A stretch of DNA of 64,000 bases from Lamellibrachia columna (GCA_963662155.1 OY759273.1:25006373-25070372), one strand, 5' to 3'. Counted from the stretch's first letter, positions 1 through 11,969 are shown. Notes: generated by a model from the letters alone, not told the origin. Program-made: numbers and translations.

Positions 1-32
1 TGAGTGTTGTTGTTTCTGCGTGCTACCTACAG

Positions 33-2760
33 ACATGCAGAAGTTCCCGCTGCGTATGAAGGAGAGATACCATAGTAGGGACTGTGTTACAGCCCTCAGT
101 GTCTATCTCGCCCCCACAACGGGTGAGTCTCCCTGCTTGCTACATTTGACTAGAATGTTAGAACTAAACGTTATGAATTCTGACTAATTCATAGCAACTA
201 CAATTATGACTAACGTCTCATTTAGATGTGTTGATTATATTTGTTACGCTAATGTGCAAGTTGCTCCTTTGAAGCAGGGCTGTTTTGGTATTGTCCATTG
301 CTCGACTGTTTTCAGCCCTGAGTGGGAAATTTATTGAGATAGCCTACTGGACAATTTCGGGTGATGTTTTCAACGAAGCATTGCGTCTCTGGTATATTTC
401 TTTGGAAAATATTCAAATATACCTGTAAAAGCTTTGTTTCATGATGATGACCATGTCACATTTATGGGTTGATTTTTAGTGGGCCATCATTTACATATTC
501 TGTGACATCCAAAGTTCTATAAAATATACAAGTAAAAGCTTGGTTTTCTTTTCAAGTAATACAAGTTGAAGCATTGATTATGATCATATAAGCTTTAGTT
601 TGATATGATGCGGCTTACCAGTATCAGGGCCTTGAAATATTGAAAGTGAATCACTGTAGCTCACTGCTGTGTTTGCAGTGTGCTCTGAGTACAACCATGT
701 ACATTCGTGGAACGTGACCTGATTCCTTGGCATGACCAGCACACAGCCCGGCTCAGTGGCCTTGGCATCATTCAAGTTTATCTCCATATAGAGGGTGGAA
801 CCACACCTTCAGTATATCTACAGTAACAACTTTGGTAAGTCAGGATCTAGAATTTGACAGGATCTAGAATTACAAGAATTAGATATTTCAGTAAATTAGA
901 TTATATATTAAGATACATAATAACTTTTTTTATTGGAAAACTGGACACCCCCTTTTTTGTGGATCCGATCAGTTGTACTTAGTTGCTTAGTAGCTTTTTA
1001 CAGCACTCACAACTGTCAGAAGGTACTAGAAACAGCGGTCGCCAAAAACTTAGTCATAGTAAAGACATAGTAAAGGGAAACATGCAGAAAATAAAATATA
1101 GACGCCAAACAGTTGTACTTAGTTTCCGATGAAAGACCAATCTGGAGAGGACTTATTGCGAACTAGGTGAGCAGTCATAGTCGCAACCACAGCTGACAGC
1201 GAGAGAGAGGCAATATGCATTTTACTACATTTAACAGCCAGTGCATCCTTTCTCCGTTCTCTCAAATCTGTTTGCCTGTCGGGGAAATTCTTCAATATTA
1301 ACTTACTAGTACAACCATTCTCAATTCTTTTAGACAAATGGTCGTTTATTACAAGGAAATGCTTCTAAATGAACTGCCAAAGCATCGTTCTTTGTTTTGG
1401 AAAATAGATTGTTTTAAATGGTCAAGCAGCTTTCTGTCAGTTAAAAAAAAATTCTAAATTAAGTTATTTTGTAATTTCTGTAAAATATTATAATGATCAA
1501 ATTACAACACTGACTGATATGTATTGCCTGTATAGACTTGATGTCATCATTCCAGGTGCCACCATCAAACCTCAGTCACAAAAGTCAGTACACAACATGA
1601 CTACATCAGTGGACGACACAGAGCCATTCGATTACACAACAATTGACGTACCAGCAGTAAAGACGTCACGGCAGGACGGCGTCGGTGTCACCTGGGACAA
1701 ACCACACAAGGATGAGAACATCGACAGCGTAAGTTCTTGGCTCATGCTGATTATTGCACTCACAGCCAAGTCAGTCTTTACGCAGACATTACAGCTTACT
1801 TGAAGTGTAAAGTGATTGTTGTACTCACAGCCCAGTCAGTCTTTACACAGATATTACAGCTTACTTGAAGTGTAAAATGATTGTTGTACTCACAGCCAAG
1901 TCAGTCTTTACACAGATATTACAGCTTAGTTGAAGTGTCATGTGATTGTTGTACTCACAGCCCAGTCAGTCTTTATTCCGACATTACAGCTGACTCGAAT
2001 TGAAAAATTATTCTTCCACTCACATACCAGTGAGTCTTTATATAGGCCGTACAACTGACTCAAAGTGTCAAATAATTATTGCACTCACATACCAGTGAGT
2101 CTCTATACAGATATAACAGCTGACTTGTAGTGTAAAGTGATTTTTGCACTCGCAACCCGGTTAGTCTTTCACGGACATTACAGCTTACTAGAAGTGTAAA
2201 GAGCTCTCTTGCTCTTGCATTAAAAACACGCGGGAAGGAGTTGTAGACCGAACTGCCCCAGGTATATGGGTAGCTGTCTTGCCCCAGGGGGCACCAAGAT
2301 GGCTTTTTGGGGTATTTTTACTGCTGCAAATGTTGATCCTTTTATGGTCGTCGGCACACTGCTTCAAATGTTCATCCTATCATTCCACTAGTATTCAACA
2401 GATGTGTAATATAGATGTAATGTTTGGTCGAATTATATATATTTTTGGAATGGAACCATTGGTTGATTCAGACAGAAAAGGAAGCATTTAAGTAGACAGG
2501 TTTTCTTACACCTATGTGTAACAAGATATTTGTAAAAAAAATGTGTAACATATTCACATGGCCTGCATTAAAAGAAACTGTAGAAAATTTGACCCATTCA
2601 TTTATTGGCTTTTCGGATGATGAAATGACGACATCTGTTAATATCATTGCAGACACAATGGGTCAGCTCTTTACTCCATCTCTCGTGAGTAGTACGTCAC
2701 CACGAAGAAGTGAGTTGGTTGTTGTGCATCAATCAGCTGAGATTTTCCCAGAAGCATATG
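33..2760 (+). pseudogene. Receptor-like gene remnant, duplicon copy A
   Basis: Four candidate exons with splice-like borders are seen: 33-122, 679-834, 1556-1728 and one ending at 2760. The first two are phase 1 on both sides and the third starts in phase 1, as is common for modules of cell-surface proteins. Exon 2 ends in the reading HLQYIHSNNFG but has an in-frame TGA in every copy and a second stop here (GAG to TAG). Exon 3 reads ATIKPQSQKS to DKPHKDENIDS and looks like a cytoplasmic tail. The last ends SAEIFPEAYG before gtaagt. The related fragment at 42590-43080 keeps a transmembrane exon between exons 2 and 3; here its first half is missing. No family is recognised. A minus-strand open frame over exon 2 (584-787), followed by a good donor, is an alternative reading. 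Confidence 0.4.
1748..2195. repeat. 65-bp minisatellite, copy A
   Basis: About seven imperfect units of roughly 65 bp, each with a core like ACTCACAGCCCAGTCAGTCT followed by TTACAGCTTACTTGAAGTG. The array lies directly after candidate exon 3 and recurs at the same place in copies B and C. The last three units are more diverged than the first four. Confidence 0.85.
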
Positions 2761-2959
2761 GTAAGTGAGCAAGGAATATATATTTAGACTGAATTAATAT
2801 TACACCATTAATTATTTCAATACTATGCGGGAAAGTTCATTTTGGCAAAAGTGTACCCTGTACGTGAAAACGCCCACATACAAATGTATTTATTATTACC
2901 TTTGTTAAATTTAATTTATATAAATGTTATAACTTATTGTATTATTAAAAAAAATACCG

Positions 2960-3800
2960 TTGCAGTCGACGGTCCAACATAATGAAGATATTGCCATATG
3001 GTTTCTCCTGGAAGTGTTTAAGGACAATCAATGCAGACTGTTCTGGCGACACAGCAAATGATCAAGTGTTGACTGAATTAATACCATTCAGTGAACCATG
3101 TGTAGGTGTTAAATCTGTTATTGACCAGACTTGAGCGGATCTACACACTGGGTAGTGGGTCCAGGAAGTGTATGGAAGGAGACCATTTTCTTGCTGAAGC
3201 TATCTGCCGCATTTGATACCATTGGTCACAGGACAACTTATTAAAAGTGTGTCAATGTAGTGTGGCATATCTGGAACAGAGCTGGTTCTCATAATATGTA
3301 ACTGATAGATGCAAAAGAATGAAGATAGCGAATTGTTTCTCAGCTACGCTCCCTACTTCACGTAATGTTCCTCAGGGTGTTTCACTCTCTACGCTACTCT
3401 ACTTGGCTCAGTTATCCAACGTCACAACTTGGGTCACCAAGTGTATGCTAATAAATCACAGACCTATGCTATTTTGGCTACATGAGATACAAATCACTTC
3501 CAAAACTAGCTCAGGGATTGTCTCCACAAAATCTTCCATTGGATGACAGAGACCACATTAAAGTTAAATGCAAGTAAATCCGAGTTAGTTATTATTGGTG
3601 GGGTAAATTTTGCATGTCTATTTGAATCGATTAGGTGCGCACAATATGTTGCAAGACGTTTCCTTATGTGTCAGACTTTAGATTGCATGTAGAGAAGCAC
3701 AGTAAAATCAAAACGTGTGGAAAGCATTAGCTTAACAGTGTCGCCTGGCTGTTCTTCGATGAGAACAAATTTGCATGTTTGCTGGAGTGCCATAAAACAC
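2960..3800 (+). mobile_element. CR1/Jockey-like reverse-transcriptase relic, copy A
   Basis: Frames shift and stop repeatedly, but RT motifs can be read on the plus strand: LSAAFDTIGH near 3205 (motif A), NVPQGVSLSTLLYLAQ near 3355 (motif B), then a stretch near 3505-3600 reading WMTETTLKLNASKSELVIIGG across frames, which corresponds to the conserved Trp and the LxLNxxKTE block of CR1/Jockey/L2 LINEs. There is no clear YADD box and no ORF above 75 codons, so it is long dead. The same relic sits in copies B and C, so it was inserted before the duplication. Confidence 0.75.
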
Positions 3801-4024
3801 TAATATTATATAGCCTTTTTGTTTAGGGAGTGACGTAGAGTGATATAATGAAAGCATTGATTTACTAAAATGCAAGGAAGGACATCAACGTAATAATTTA
3901 CATGTAATTGATTACGGATTGACAGACGTTTGCTACGATGACAATAGAACTGATGCCGATTGACCAACTAATGCGAATCGAGAATAATAACCTGAATCTG
4001 AATATGTAATGATCGATGTACTTT

Positions 4025-4235
4025 TGTTTAAAAAATAAGAGTCCAATGACGTGAGTGACACTTAGCATTATCTGCTATTTGGTTGCACCTCCTATCGGTC
4101 GCTGGAGAGACCAATCCACAGTCACCGGGTCTCTTATGGTTACATATCGAGCAGCTCTCAGGGGAGAGATTTGTCGGCCCCCAGACCTTCCTGTAGTTCT
4201 CCAGCCAAACTACTGACAATCCCTATATGTTGAGC
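4025..4235 (-). other. Possible exon on minus strand, copy A
   Basis: An open frame of 63 codons follows an acceptor-like tatag on the minus strand. It is Cys-rich (SCSICNHKRPGDCGLVSP, then CNQIADNAKCHSRHW) and identical in copy B (23509-23700). The Cys spacing and the GDCGLVSP/ADNAKC pattern loosely recall the end of a C-type lectin-like domain, but a Trp and several hallmark residues are missing. It may be a chance open frame carried along by a recent duplication. Confidence 0.2.
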
Positions 4236-4864
4236 TTGTAACCTCCTATGACAACACGACAACCCGTTTATATAGTAGGTAAACCTATTTAGCTGAATTT
4301 GTGGTGTGAACTCTTGAAACAGGTTAACTTTACATTTAACTGATATAACAACTACTAATTAAACAATTTAGTTAATTAGAATGTTTCTTATATGGCATAG
4401 TTCATGTTGTAATGCTGCAAAGTGTATAACATGCATAAATAATATTACTAGTCTATGTTATTGATATTGAATTATGCAGATCTAGTGGTGAAATTATGCG
4501 CATGCGCCGGAAGTCATCACTCTAAGATGGCGTCTACTAGAACGTTGGCCGTGTAATTGATATCAACAACCCTACAAAATCCTGTCTTAGGAATACAACA
4601 CACTCCAAGTGGAAACGGTTTATTATATTGGCAATAGTATCATCGAACAGTTGTGATAACTGGTATGTGTGTTTATTATCTATGCATCTAGCAATTCCCA
4701 CCGCCGTTACTTTGTTAACTTTTGCGTTAGCCAACAATAAGCCAAAACGCATAGAAAGTGTCTCGTCTCCTTGCCAGCAACAGTCTAGCCTAATTTTCGT
4801 GCGACTAATACACAGTCATGAGTTGTATCAGAAGCAGAAAAACATAGTTGTCACTAATAAGTAA

Positions 4865-5630
4865 TCTGTCCCAATACATTAATCAAAACTCCATATGAAA
4901 TGATCAATCGTTTGTAGAATGAATAAAATATGTATCAGAATTAAAACCATATCAAATATGTGTACTCCGTAGTATAGATATTATTTATCTACAAAGCCAA
5001 ACAATGTTTATACACAAACCTTCCGCATTCTGGTAGGTCACAAAGTCCCTGTTTATAATGCTCCTTTTGTTAGTAGCTGTCTCGAATCATCTCTTTCTTC
5101 ACCAATTTCGTCCGACTGGCTGTCAACGCAATGCATTTCTACCTATCTAGATGAGATCAGCTTTTACAGAGAACACCACAGGAAGCACGCAGCGTGTGCT
5201 ATTGATATACAACGTATGTTGAAGCAGATAACATGCACTCCAACACGGATGTAGCTCACGAAATGCTATCTTGCACACTCCTCCATATTTCTCCAATTGA
5301 TCATTCTTCGGTCATGGTAGGCCGTACACCGTATACCAATTTTTGGAAGAAGAATCACCAACTTCGCATGGATTGCTATATAAGACACGCTAAATGCAAG
5401 AACTCCCCGCATGCTGGTTGGTAAACAGGAATGAACCATTGTGGTCTGTTGTCTGTGCTGGTGGAAGTAATCAACGAACTACGACATGCATTGTCCATGC
5501 GCTCGGACGGCGTTGTCCTGTTTGCATAACATAATCTATTGCAGCACCACGCCTTGACACCTGTCAACGCCCTGAATGACGTTGTAATCCTCACTTAGAA
5601 GCGCAATTTCTATGTCGCAATTATTCTGGT
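4865..5630. other. Copy A-specific stretch, no recognised content
   Basis: This sequence lies between two blocks shared with copy B and is absent from B, where a piece of RTE-like LINE is found instead. Short open frames are present (5233-5424 plus, 5376-5594 minus) but none resembles a known family or has clear exon borders. Confidence 0.5.
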
Positions 5631-6080
5631 ATCCTAATTGTATCGACACATGCGTGTTGTTCTATTGAGGATACGTAATCGTTCTGTTTACAGCAATTTT
5701 CTCAACATGGTTACACCAAAAAATAATAGTACGCATCAGTTAGTGTACGTTCAGTGTTCAAAGTGTTTTACACTTCACCCCTAGCACACCTGTTCATTCC
5801 AACTCCATCTCGACTTCTCTGGGAAGCACTCAGTCATCTGCAGTTACTGCTCGAAGACCATTCGTACGTATAATCACCACTGCATATAGCCAGATACTCA
5901 TTCATACAAACGAATGAGCTGTGGCAACGTTCGGTGAAACAAATTGCCAAAGCTTCGAAACGGCAGCAAGACGGTTGAAGCTAGGGTTTTCACGACTGGG
6001 AGCCTGACGTTCTATCTGGAACGTTGTCACGCCCCATTCATTGGGAGAGAAGGAGAAGGGTCAGAGAAGAAGCGAGGAAG
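5631..6080. repeat. Segment shared with 24393-24830
   Basis: It runs from a start like ATCCTAATTGTATCGACACA to a purine-rich end near GAGAAGGGTCAGAGAA and is closely matched at 24393-24830. The right end of the match coincides with the start of the 1.02-kb direct repeat near 24830. No coding potential is recognised. Confidence 0.75.
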
Positions 6081-6482
6081 GGAGAGGAGGCAGCGCGGGA
6101 GGGAGATATGCCATTTGTTTGTTAATGCAGACATGTACAAGTGTTTAGCAATATTTAATATGGCCATGGTTCGCACCACGCTGTAGCTTACTCATGCGCG
6201 CATCTTACTGCTAACACTAGTACGAAAAGTAAAATAATAAACCGCGCAAAAACAAATGTTGCAACATAGGCCTCTATAGCTCAATGCGCATACCAGCTCA
6301 TATCACGGCATGTGGCTTTTATTAAACGTCGGCAGGGAAGCGTGTCTGCGTATCAGTGTTTGTTACACACGTGTATCCTAGTACAAAGTCAACACTTGTG
6401 TCGCACGCGGTGTCTTTGATAGGGAGCGTTGAATGCTATATCAAAGATGACTGATTGTTTGCTATAATGTTTACATCATTTA

Positions 6483-6856
6483 ACGTGTGTCCTGGAACGA
6501 AACTAGCATTGGTATCGCATCAAAGAGACGTCGGAGTCGTGCATCAGTGCTTCACTTGACCTGGATGGAGGCAGAGTCTTGTAAGAGCAGTTGCTGTAGA
6601 CGTGGGCGAATGGATGAAGATTGGGTGACGTCGAGCAAGACAAATATGTATTTGGGCAGCGGTTTGATGCTGCCGAGCGCCGTCGTCATGAGTTCGCTGT
6701 CGTCGATGAACTGTCGCATCAAACATACGACCACATTGTCGCCGTTGTCGAAGCCTCCTATTTTCGACGCGCCGACGTCGTCGCGATCACCGACGTAGAG
6801 ACGCAATCCCCACTCGTCTTCGACGTGTTTCAATAGTTGACTGCAAACTTAGCGCG
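6483..6856 (-). pseudogene. TIR-domain fragment (Toll-like receptor type)
   Basis: Read on the minus strand, 6833-6552 is open for 93 codons and looks like a Toll/interleukin-1 receptor domain. A start reading QLLKHVEDEWGLRLYVGDRD corresponds to the helix before box 2. Then come VVVCLMRQFIDDSE (the strand and helix after box 2) and KYIFVLLDVTQSS (the strand before box 3). A TGA stop follows VK where family members have a Trp, and beyond it the same frame continues as STDARLRRLFDAIP, like a TIR C-terminus. The residues after GDRD are shorter than usual, suggesting a small deletion in the BB loop. A stop lies just upstream, and no leucine-rich repeats or transmembrane segment are seen nearby. 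The family adapts Toll-like receptors to MyD88-type partners at membranes; this copy is very likely a dead fragment. The stretch is GC-richer than its surroundings. Confidence 0.72.
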
Positions 6857-6899
6857 AGATTATCGCGAAGCCGCCCTGGCAATAGACAAAGTTAGCGGC

Positions 6900-7572
6900 G
6901 TGTTGGATTTACAGTGAGCTCACAGTTGTTCTAATAAATCAGTATTTGCGCTGAGTAGTAATGGCTTATGATTTGGTAACCAGATTGATTTGTTTAATGT
7001 TTTTATTTATACTTTCACTGTACATCCTTCTTGACAAAGGATATTTGATTTTTATGAGCATGCTGTAGTCAAGAAGATTACGTCGTTTTTATGAGTACAA
7101 CCATATGGTAAAATGCATATTGCTCAAACAGAGATACATATGAGAGATTGATTTTGTAAATATTTAGCAAATATTCTATTGAAATAATGTTTTTTCTCAT
7201 AAGAAATTTATACACTGCTTATGAAAATGTTGACCATATTATTGGATTTATTAAACCTAACTTTTTTTTACCAAACTATCGGTGCTTTTCCTCTTTTTTC
7301 ACCTATGTTCATGGGTTAGGTTCAGGTAAAATATTGTCGAGTCACTCTTTCTGTTTTATCTTTCCATACTTTTCTATCGGCTGCCCCCTCTCCATCTTTC
7401 ATCTTGCCCTTCTCCATCTTTCATCTTGCCCCTCTCCATCATTCATCTTCCCCCGATCTTCTCATATCCCACCGCACGCAGTCCTTCAATCTTAGCTGTT
7501 CGTTCCCCTTTTCTTGCATCCTTTATGTTTTTTCACCTTTCTCTTCCACTCTCTTTACTAGTATGTCTGCAT
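6900..7572 (-). mobile_element. RTE-like LINE, 3' half, cut by the satellite array
   Basis: This matches 58336-58976. On the minus strand from 7572 downwards it gives the C-terminal end of a reverse-transcriptase polyprotein (Arg/Glu-rich, with a CVRWD-like motif) followed by a probable 3' UTR. The match to 58976 breaks exactly where the Mutator-derived array begins. The other half of the same LINE resumes at 20339. The coding part is broken by stops. Confidence 0.75.
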
Positions 7573-7970
7573 CCAGTATATTAAGGGGGGTGGGGACATC
7601 TTCAATCTAGTGCAGCCTCCCTCTGATAAGTTACATCAAAGCAGAACAAGTCACATTATAATATAATTACTTAGCAGTCAACTTTTGTTTATTTCAGTTA
7701 ATTAGACACAGTCACCTTTACTCAAGTCCATGTGAAGAGCACACATCTATTGGGAGTTGAGAAAATCCTGGACAGGCCCAGCTGTTATCTGATATGGCCT
7801 AGTGAGCTGACGTAACTGTTTCACATGGAAGGTGAGTTGTTTTTGAGTACTCCACTAAGTAGGTTATGTAATGTTATGCAATTCGACAAGTTGAGGTGTC
7901 TGTCTTTTCAGTAATCCACACTCAAAGGTGATATTTGGGTCTGTTTACATAGGTGTATTGTGGCACCAGG
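7573..7970. mobile_element. Mutator-like deletion derivative 1 (5'-truncated)
   Basis: Only the right-hand part is present. It starts at CCAGTATATTA, directly joined to RTE-like LINE sequence (TCTGCATCCA), and ends at GGCACCAGG. The transposase coding part is missing. This is the left junction of the whole array. Confidence 0.8.
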
Positions 7971-8515
7971 TAAAAAATTATTATAACTTTCAGTATGGAA
8001 TAACAACTGGCTATATAGAATTTGATTACAGAACACATGCTGGACTATTCCAAAAATTATGTTACAAGTTCATTCGAGTGAGCTGAAAAAGTGAGTGTAT
8101 TCGAGTATCGTACTAGAATACAGACTGTCTCAAGCTGAAGTAGCTCATATATGTGTGTTCTGCCCACCACAGGTGGTGGTTCCTTGTGTATGTAAGCAAC
8201 TCCAACAACTAGGTAGGACATAGATTTTTTGCATGAATGCATGATTTTCATTTACCTTTATCAACAGTCTAAATTAAAAAAAATTCTGCAGAGTTACCAT
8301 TTTTATTTGGGGTAAGACCACAGTTGACCTTCCTGTTTACTGTTTCACACGAATGTAGGGCACGCGAAATTGTGAAATGTGAACTTAATAAATTCATATT
8401 ATGTGACATGAGTGCTTTTGAGCATGAATATTCACAGGTTTGTTTATATATAGTGCATTTTTTGGAGAGTTTAACTGGCGGAGGGATTTATGGGAATTTT
8501 TCTGCTATGGGCCAC

Positions 8516-9291
8516 GTGGGCGCATGAATACACGTCGGAAACTGCCAGCAATCCTGAAGGAGTGGTTTGCACCACTCTGTCAAAGTCATCCTGGCTTAGC
8601 CGTGGCAACCAAACCCCACTGCTAACCCCACTGGGTTCATGTTGGATTGCTGCATCTGATGGTTTGTGGTAACAGTGGCCGGTCTTGAAGCCACCAATTT
8701 TCATCTTAATTCCACCAGCAGGTGGACATTTCTCCTCACTCTTTCTACTACTACTACTACTATCATGTGTTGTCTCCTCCATTTTAAAATCCCAGGTAAA
8801 TCCAAGTAAAATTACTAATGAAAGTGACAAAACCGTTATCTGAATGCAAAGACGTCTAATCCACCTGAGAAACCAGATGACAGTGACAGGAGACCAGTAT
8901 ATTAGGGGGGGTGGGGACATCTTCAATCTAATGCAGCCTCCCTCTGATAAGTTACATCAAAGCAGAACAAGTCACATTATAATATAATTACTTAGCAGTC
9001 AACTTTTGTTTATTTCAGTTAATTAGACACAGTCACCTTTACTCAAGTCCATGTGAAGAGCACACATCTATTGGGAGTTGAGAAAATCCTGGACAGGCCC
9101 AGCTGTTATCTGATATGGCCTAGTGAGCTGACGTAACTGTTTCACATGGAAGGTGAGTTGTTTTTGAGGACTCCACTAAGTAGGTTATGTAATGTTATGC
9201 AATTCGACAAGTTGATGTGTCTGTCTTTTCAGTAATCCACACACAAAGGTGATATTTGGGTCTGTTTACATAGTTGTATTGTGGCACCAGG
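8516..9291. mobile_element. Mutator-like deletion derivative 2
   Basis: The left end GTGGGCGCATGAATACAC is joined directly to transposase codons reading GTCGGAAACTGCCAGC. The endonuclease gene and most of the transposase are removed (equivalent to about 16564-19579 of the full element). The minus-strand frame 8471-8926 covers the remaining N-terminus. Confidence 0.88.
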
Positions 9292-9852
9292 TAAAAAATT
9301 ATTATAACTTTCAGTATGGAATAACAACTGGCTAAATAGAATTTGATTACAGAACACATGCTGGACTATTCCAAAAATTATGTTACAAGTTCATTCGAGT
9401 GAGCTGAAAAAGTGAGTGTATTCGAGTATCGTACTAGAATACAGACTGTCTCAAGCTGAAGTAGCTCATATATTTGTGTTCTGCCCACCACAGGTGGTGG
9501 TTCCTTGTGTATGTAAGCAACTCCAACAACTAGGTAGGACATAGATTTTTTGCATCAATGCATGATTTTCATTTACCTTTAACAACAGTCTAAATTTAAA
9601 AAAATTCTGCACAGTTACCATTTTTATTTGGGGTAAGACCACAGTTGACCTTCCTGTTTACTGTTTCACACGAATGTAGGGCACGCGATATTGTGAAATG
9701 TGAACTTTATAAATTCATATTATGTGACATGAGCGCCTTTGAGCATGAATATTCACAAGTTTGTTTATAGAAGCTATTGGCTGTGAAATAGTGCATTTTT
9801 TGGAGAGTTAACTGGCGGAGGGATTTATGGGAATTTTTCTGCTATGGGCCAC

Positions 9853-10632
9853 GTGGGCGCATGAATACACGTCGGAAACTGCCAGCAATCCTGAAGGAGT
9901 GGTTTGCACAACTCTGTCAAAGTCATCCTGGCTTAGCCGTGGCAACCAAACCCCACTGCTAACCCCACTGGGTTCCTGTTGGATTGCTGCATCTGATTGT
10001 TTGTGGTAACAGTGGCTGGTCTTGAAGCCACCAATTTTCATCTTAATTCCACCAGCAGGTGGACATTTCTCCTCACTCTTTCTACTACTACTACTACTAC
10101 TATCATGTGTTGTCTCCTCCATTTTAAAATCCCAGGTAAATCCAAGTAAAATTACTAATGAAAGTGACAAAACCGTTATCTGAATGCAAAGACGTCTAAT
10201 CCACCTGAGAAACAAGATGACAGTGACAGGAGACCAGTATATTAGGGGGGGGTGGGGACATCTTCAATCTAATGCAGCCTCCCTCTGATAAGTTACATCA
10301 AAGCAGAACAAGTCACATTATAATATAATTACTTAGCAGTCAACTTTTGTTTATTTCAGTTAATTAGACACAGTCACCTTTACTCAAGTCCATGTGAAGA
10401 GCACACATCTATTGGGAGTTGAGAAAATCCTGGACAGGCCCAGCTGTTATCTGATATGGCCTAGTGAGCTGATGTAACTGTTTCACATGGAAGGTGAGTT
10501 GTTTTTGAGGACTCCACTAAGTAGGTTATGTAATGTTATGCAATTCGACAAGTTGATGTGTCTGTCTTTTCAGTAATCCACACTCAAAGGTGATATTTGG
10601 GTCTGTTTACATAGGTGTATTGTGGCTCCAGG
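9853..10632. mobile_element. Mutator-like deletion derivative 3
   Basis: It has the same deletion junction as the other units. The variant GGCTCCAGG at the right end is shared with derivative 5, as part of the higher-order pattern. Confidence 0.88.
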
Positions 10633-11193
10633 TAAAAAATTATTATAACTTTCTGTATGGAATAACAACTGGCTATATAGAATTTGATTACAGAACACAT
10701 GCTGGACTATTCCAAAAATTATGTTACAAGTTCATTCGAGTGAGCTGAAAAAGTGAGTGTATTCGAGTATCGTACTAGAATACAGACTGTCTCAAGCTGA
10801 ATTAGCTCATATATGTGTGTTCTGCCCACCACAGGTGGTGGTTCCTTGTGTATGTAAGCAACTCCAACAACTAGGTAGGACATAGATTTTTTGCATCAAT
10901 GCATGATTTTCATTTCCCTTTAACAACAGTCTAAATTAAAAAAAATTCTGCACAGTTACCATTTTTTTTTGGGGTAAGACCACAGTTGACCTTCCTGTTT
11001 ACTGTTTCACACGAATGTAGGGCACGCGATATTGTGAAATGTGAACTTAATAAATTCATATTATGTGACATGAACGCCTTTGAGCATGAATATTCACAAG
11101 TTTGTTTATAGAAGCTATTGGCTGTGAAATAGTGCATTTTTTGGAGAGTTAACTGGCGGAGGGATTTATGAGAATTTTTCTGCTATGGGCCAC

Positions 11194-11969
11194 GTGGACG
11201 CATGAATACACGTCGGAAACTGCCAGCAATCCTGAAGGAGTGGTTTGCACCACTCTGTCAAAGTCATCCTGGCTTAGCCGTGGCAACCAAACCCCACTGC
11301 TAACCCCACTGGGTTCATGTTGGATTGCTGCATCTGATGGTTTGTGGTAACAGTGGCCGGTCTTGAAGCCACCAATTTTCATCTTAATTCCACCAGCAGG
11401 TGGACATTTCTCCTCACTCTTTCTACTACTACTACTACTATCATGTGTTGTCTCCTCCATTTTAAAATCCCAGGTAAATCCAAGTAAAATTACTAATGAA
11501 AGTGACAAAACCGTTATCTGAATGCAAAGACGTCTAATCCACCTGAGAAACCAGATGACAGTGACAGGAGACCAGTATATTAGGGGGGGTGGGGACATCT
11601 TCAATCTAATGCAGCCTCCCTCTGATAAGTTACATCAAAGCAGAACAAGTCACATTATAATATAATTACTTAGCAGTCAACTTTTGTTTATTTCAGTTAA
11701 TTAGACACAGTCACCTTTACTCAAGTCCATGTGAAGAGCACACATCTATTGGGAGTTGAGAAAATCCTGGACAGGCCCAGCTGTTATCTGATATGGCCTA
11801 GTGAGCTGACGTAACTGTTTCACATGGAAGGTGAGTTGTTTTTGAGGACTCCACTAAGTAGGTTATGTAATGTTATGCAATTCGACAAGTTGATGTGTCT
11901 GTCTTTTCAGTAATCCACACACAAAGGTGATATTTGGGTCTGTTTACATAGTTGTATTGTGGCACCAGG
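11194..11969. mobile_element. Mutator-like deletion derivative 4
   Basis: Same deletion junction. The left end reads GTGGACGCATGAATACAC (one substitution). Its right part shares variants with derivative 2, such as TAGTTGTATTG. Confidence 0.88.

Larger units (their letters stand above)
1..4490. repeat. Large duplicon, copy A
   Basis: This block matches copy C (60021 to the window end) over its first 4 kb with only scattered differences, and matches copy B (20943 to about 23960) from position 1462 onward. It continues past the left window edge. It contains receptor-like exon remnants, a 65-bp minisatellite and a reverse-transcriptase relic. Smaller pieces further right also match B: 4533-4795 with 23990-24237, and 5631-6080 with 24393-24830. 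Between those pieces A holds its own sequence, so the duplicon is a mosaic altered after copying. The matches are seen directly by reading; I did not compute an identity. Confidence 0.93.

Noticed and set aside
1119..1337. 72-codon minus ORF MSKRIENGCT as a gene
   Set aside because: There is no recognisable domain and no splice sites, and it is present only in copies A and C by duplication.
2279..2491. 70-codon ORF with a signal-peptide-like start (WLFGVFLLLQMLILLW)
   Set aside because: It recurs only because the duplicon does, has no exon borders and ends in low-complexity sequence.
4028..4219. C-type lectin domain
   Set aside because: Only a vague Cys and GDCGLVSP resemblance; the Trp and glycine hallmarks are missing, so it is listed only as a possible exon.
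7187..7495. 102-codon plus ORF rich in Phe, Ser and Pro
   Set aside because: It is antisense to the RTE-like LINE C-terminus in a CT-rich strand.
8490..8672. Plus-strand 60-codon ORF MGIFLLWATW repeated in each unit
   Set aside because: It is a shadow of the transposase frame across the deletion junction, and the frame is not kept in the full-length elements.
8471..8926. 151-codon minus ORF in each satellite unit as an independent membrane protein (start MKMSPPPLIY, hydrophobic stretch)
   Set aside because: It is the transposase N-terminus plus translated upstream DNA, cut by the internal deletion; the hydrophobic part lies before the likely ATG (MEETTH).
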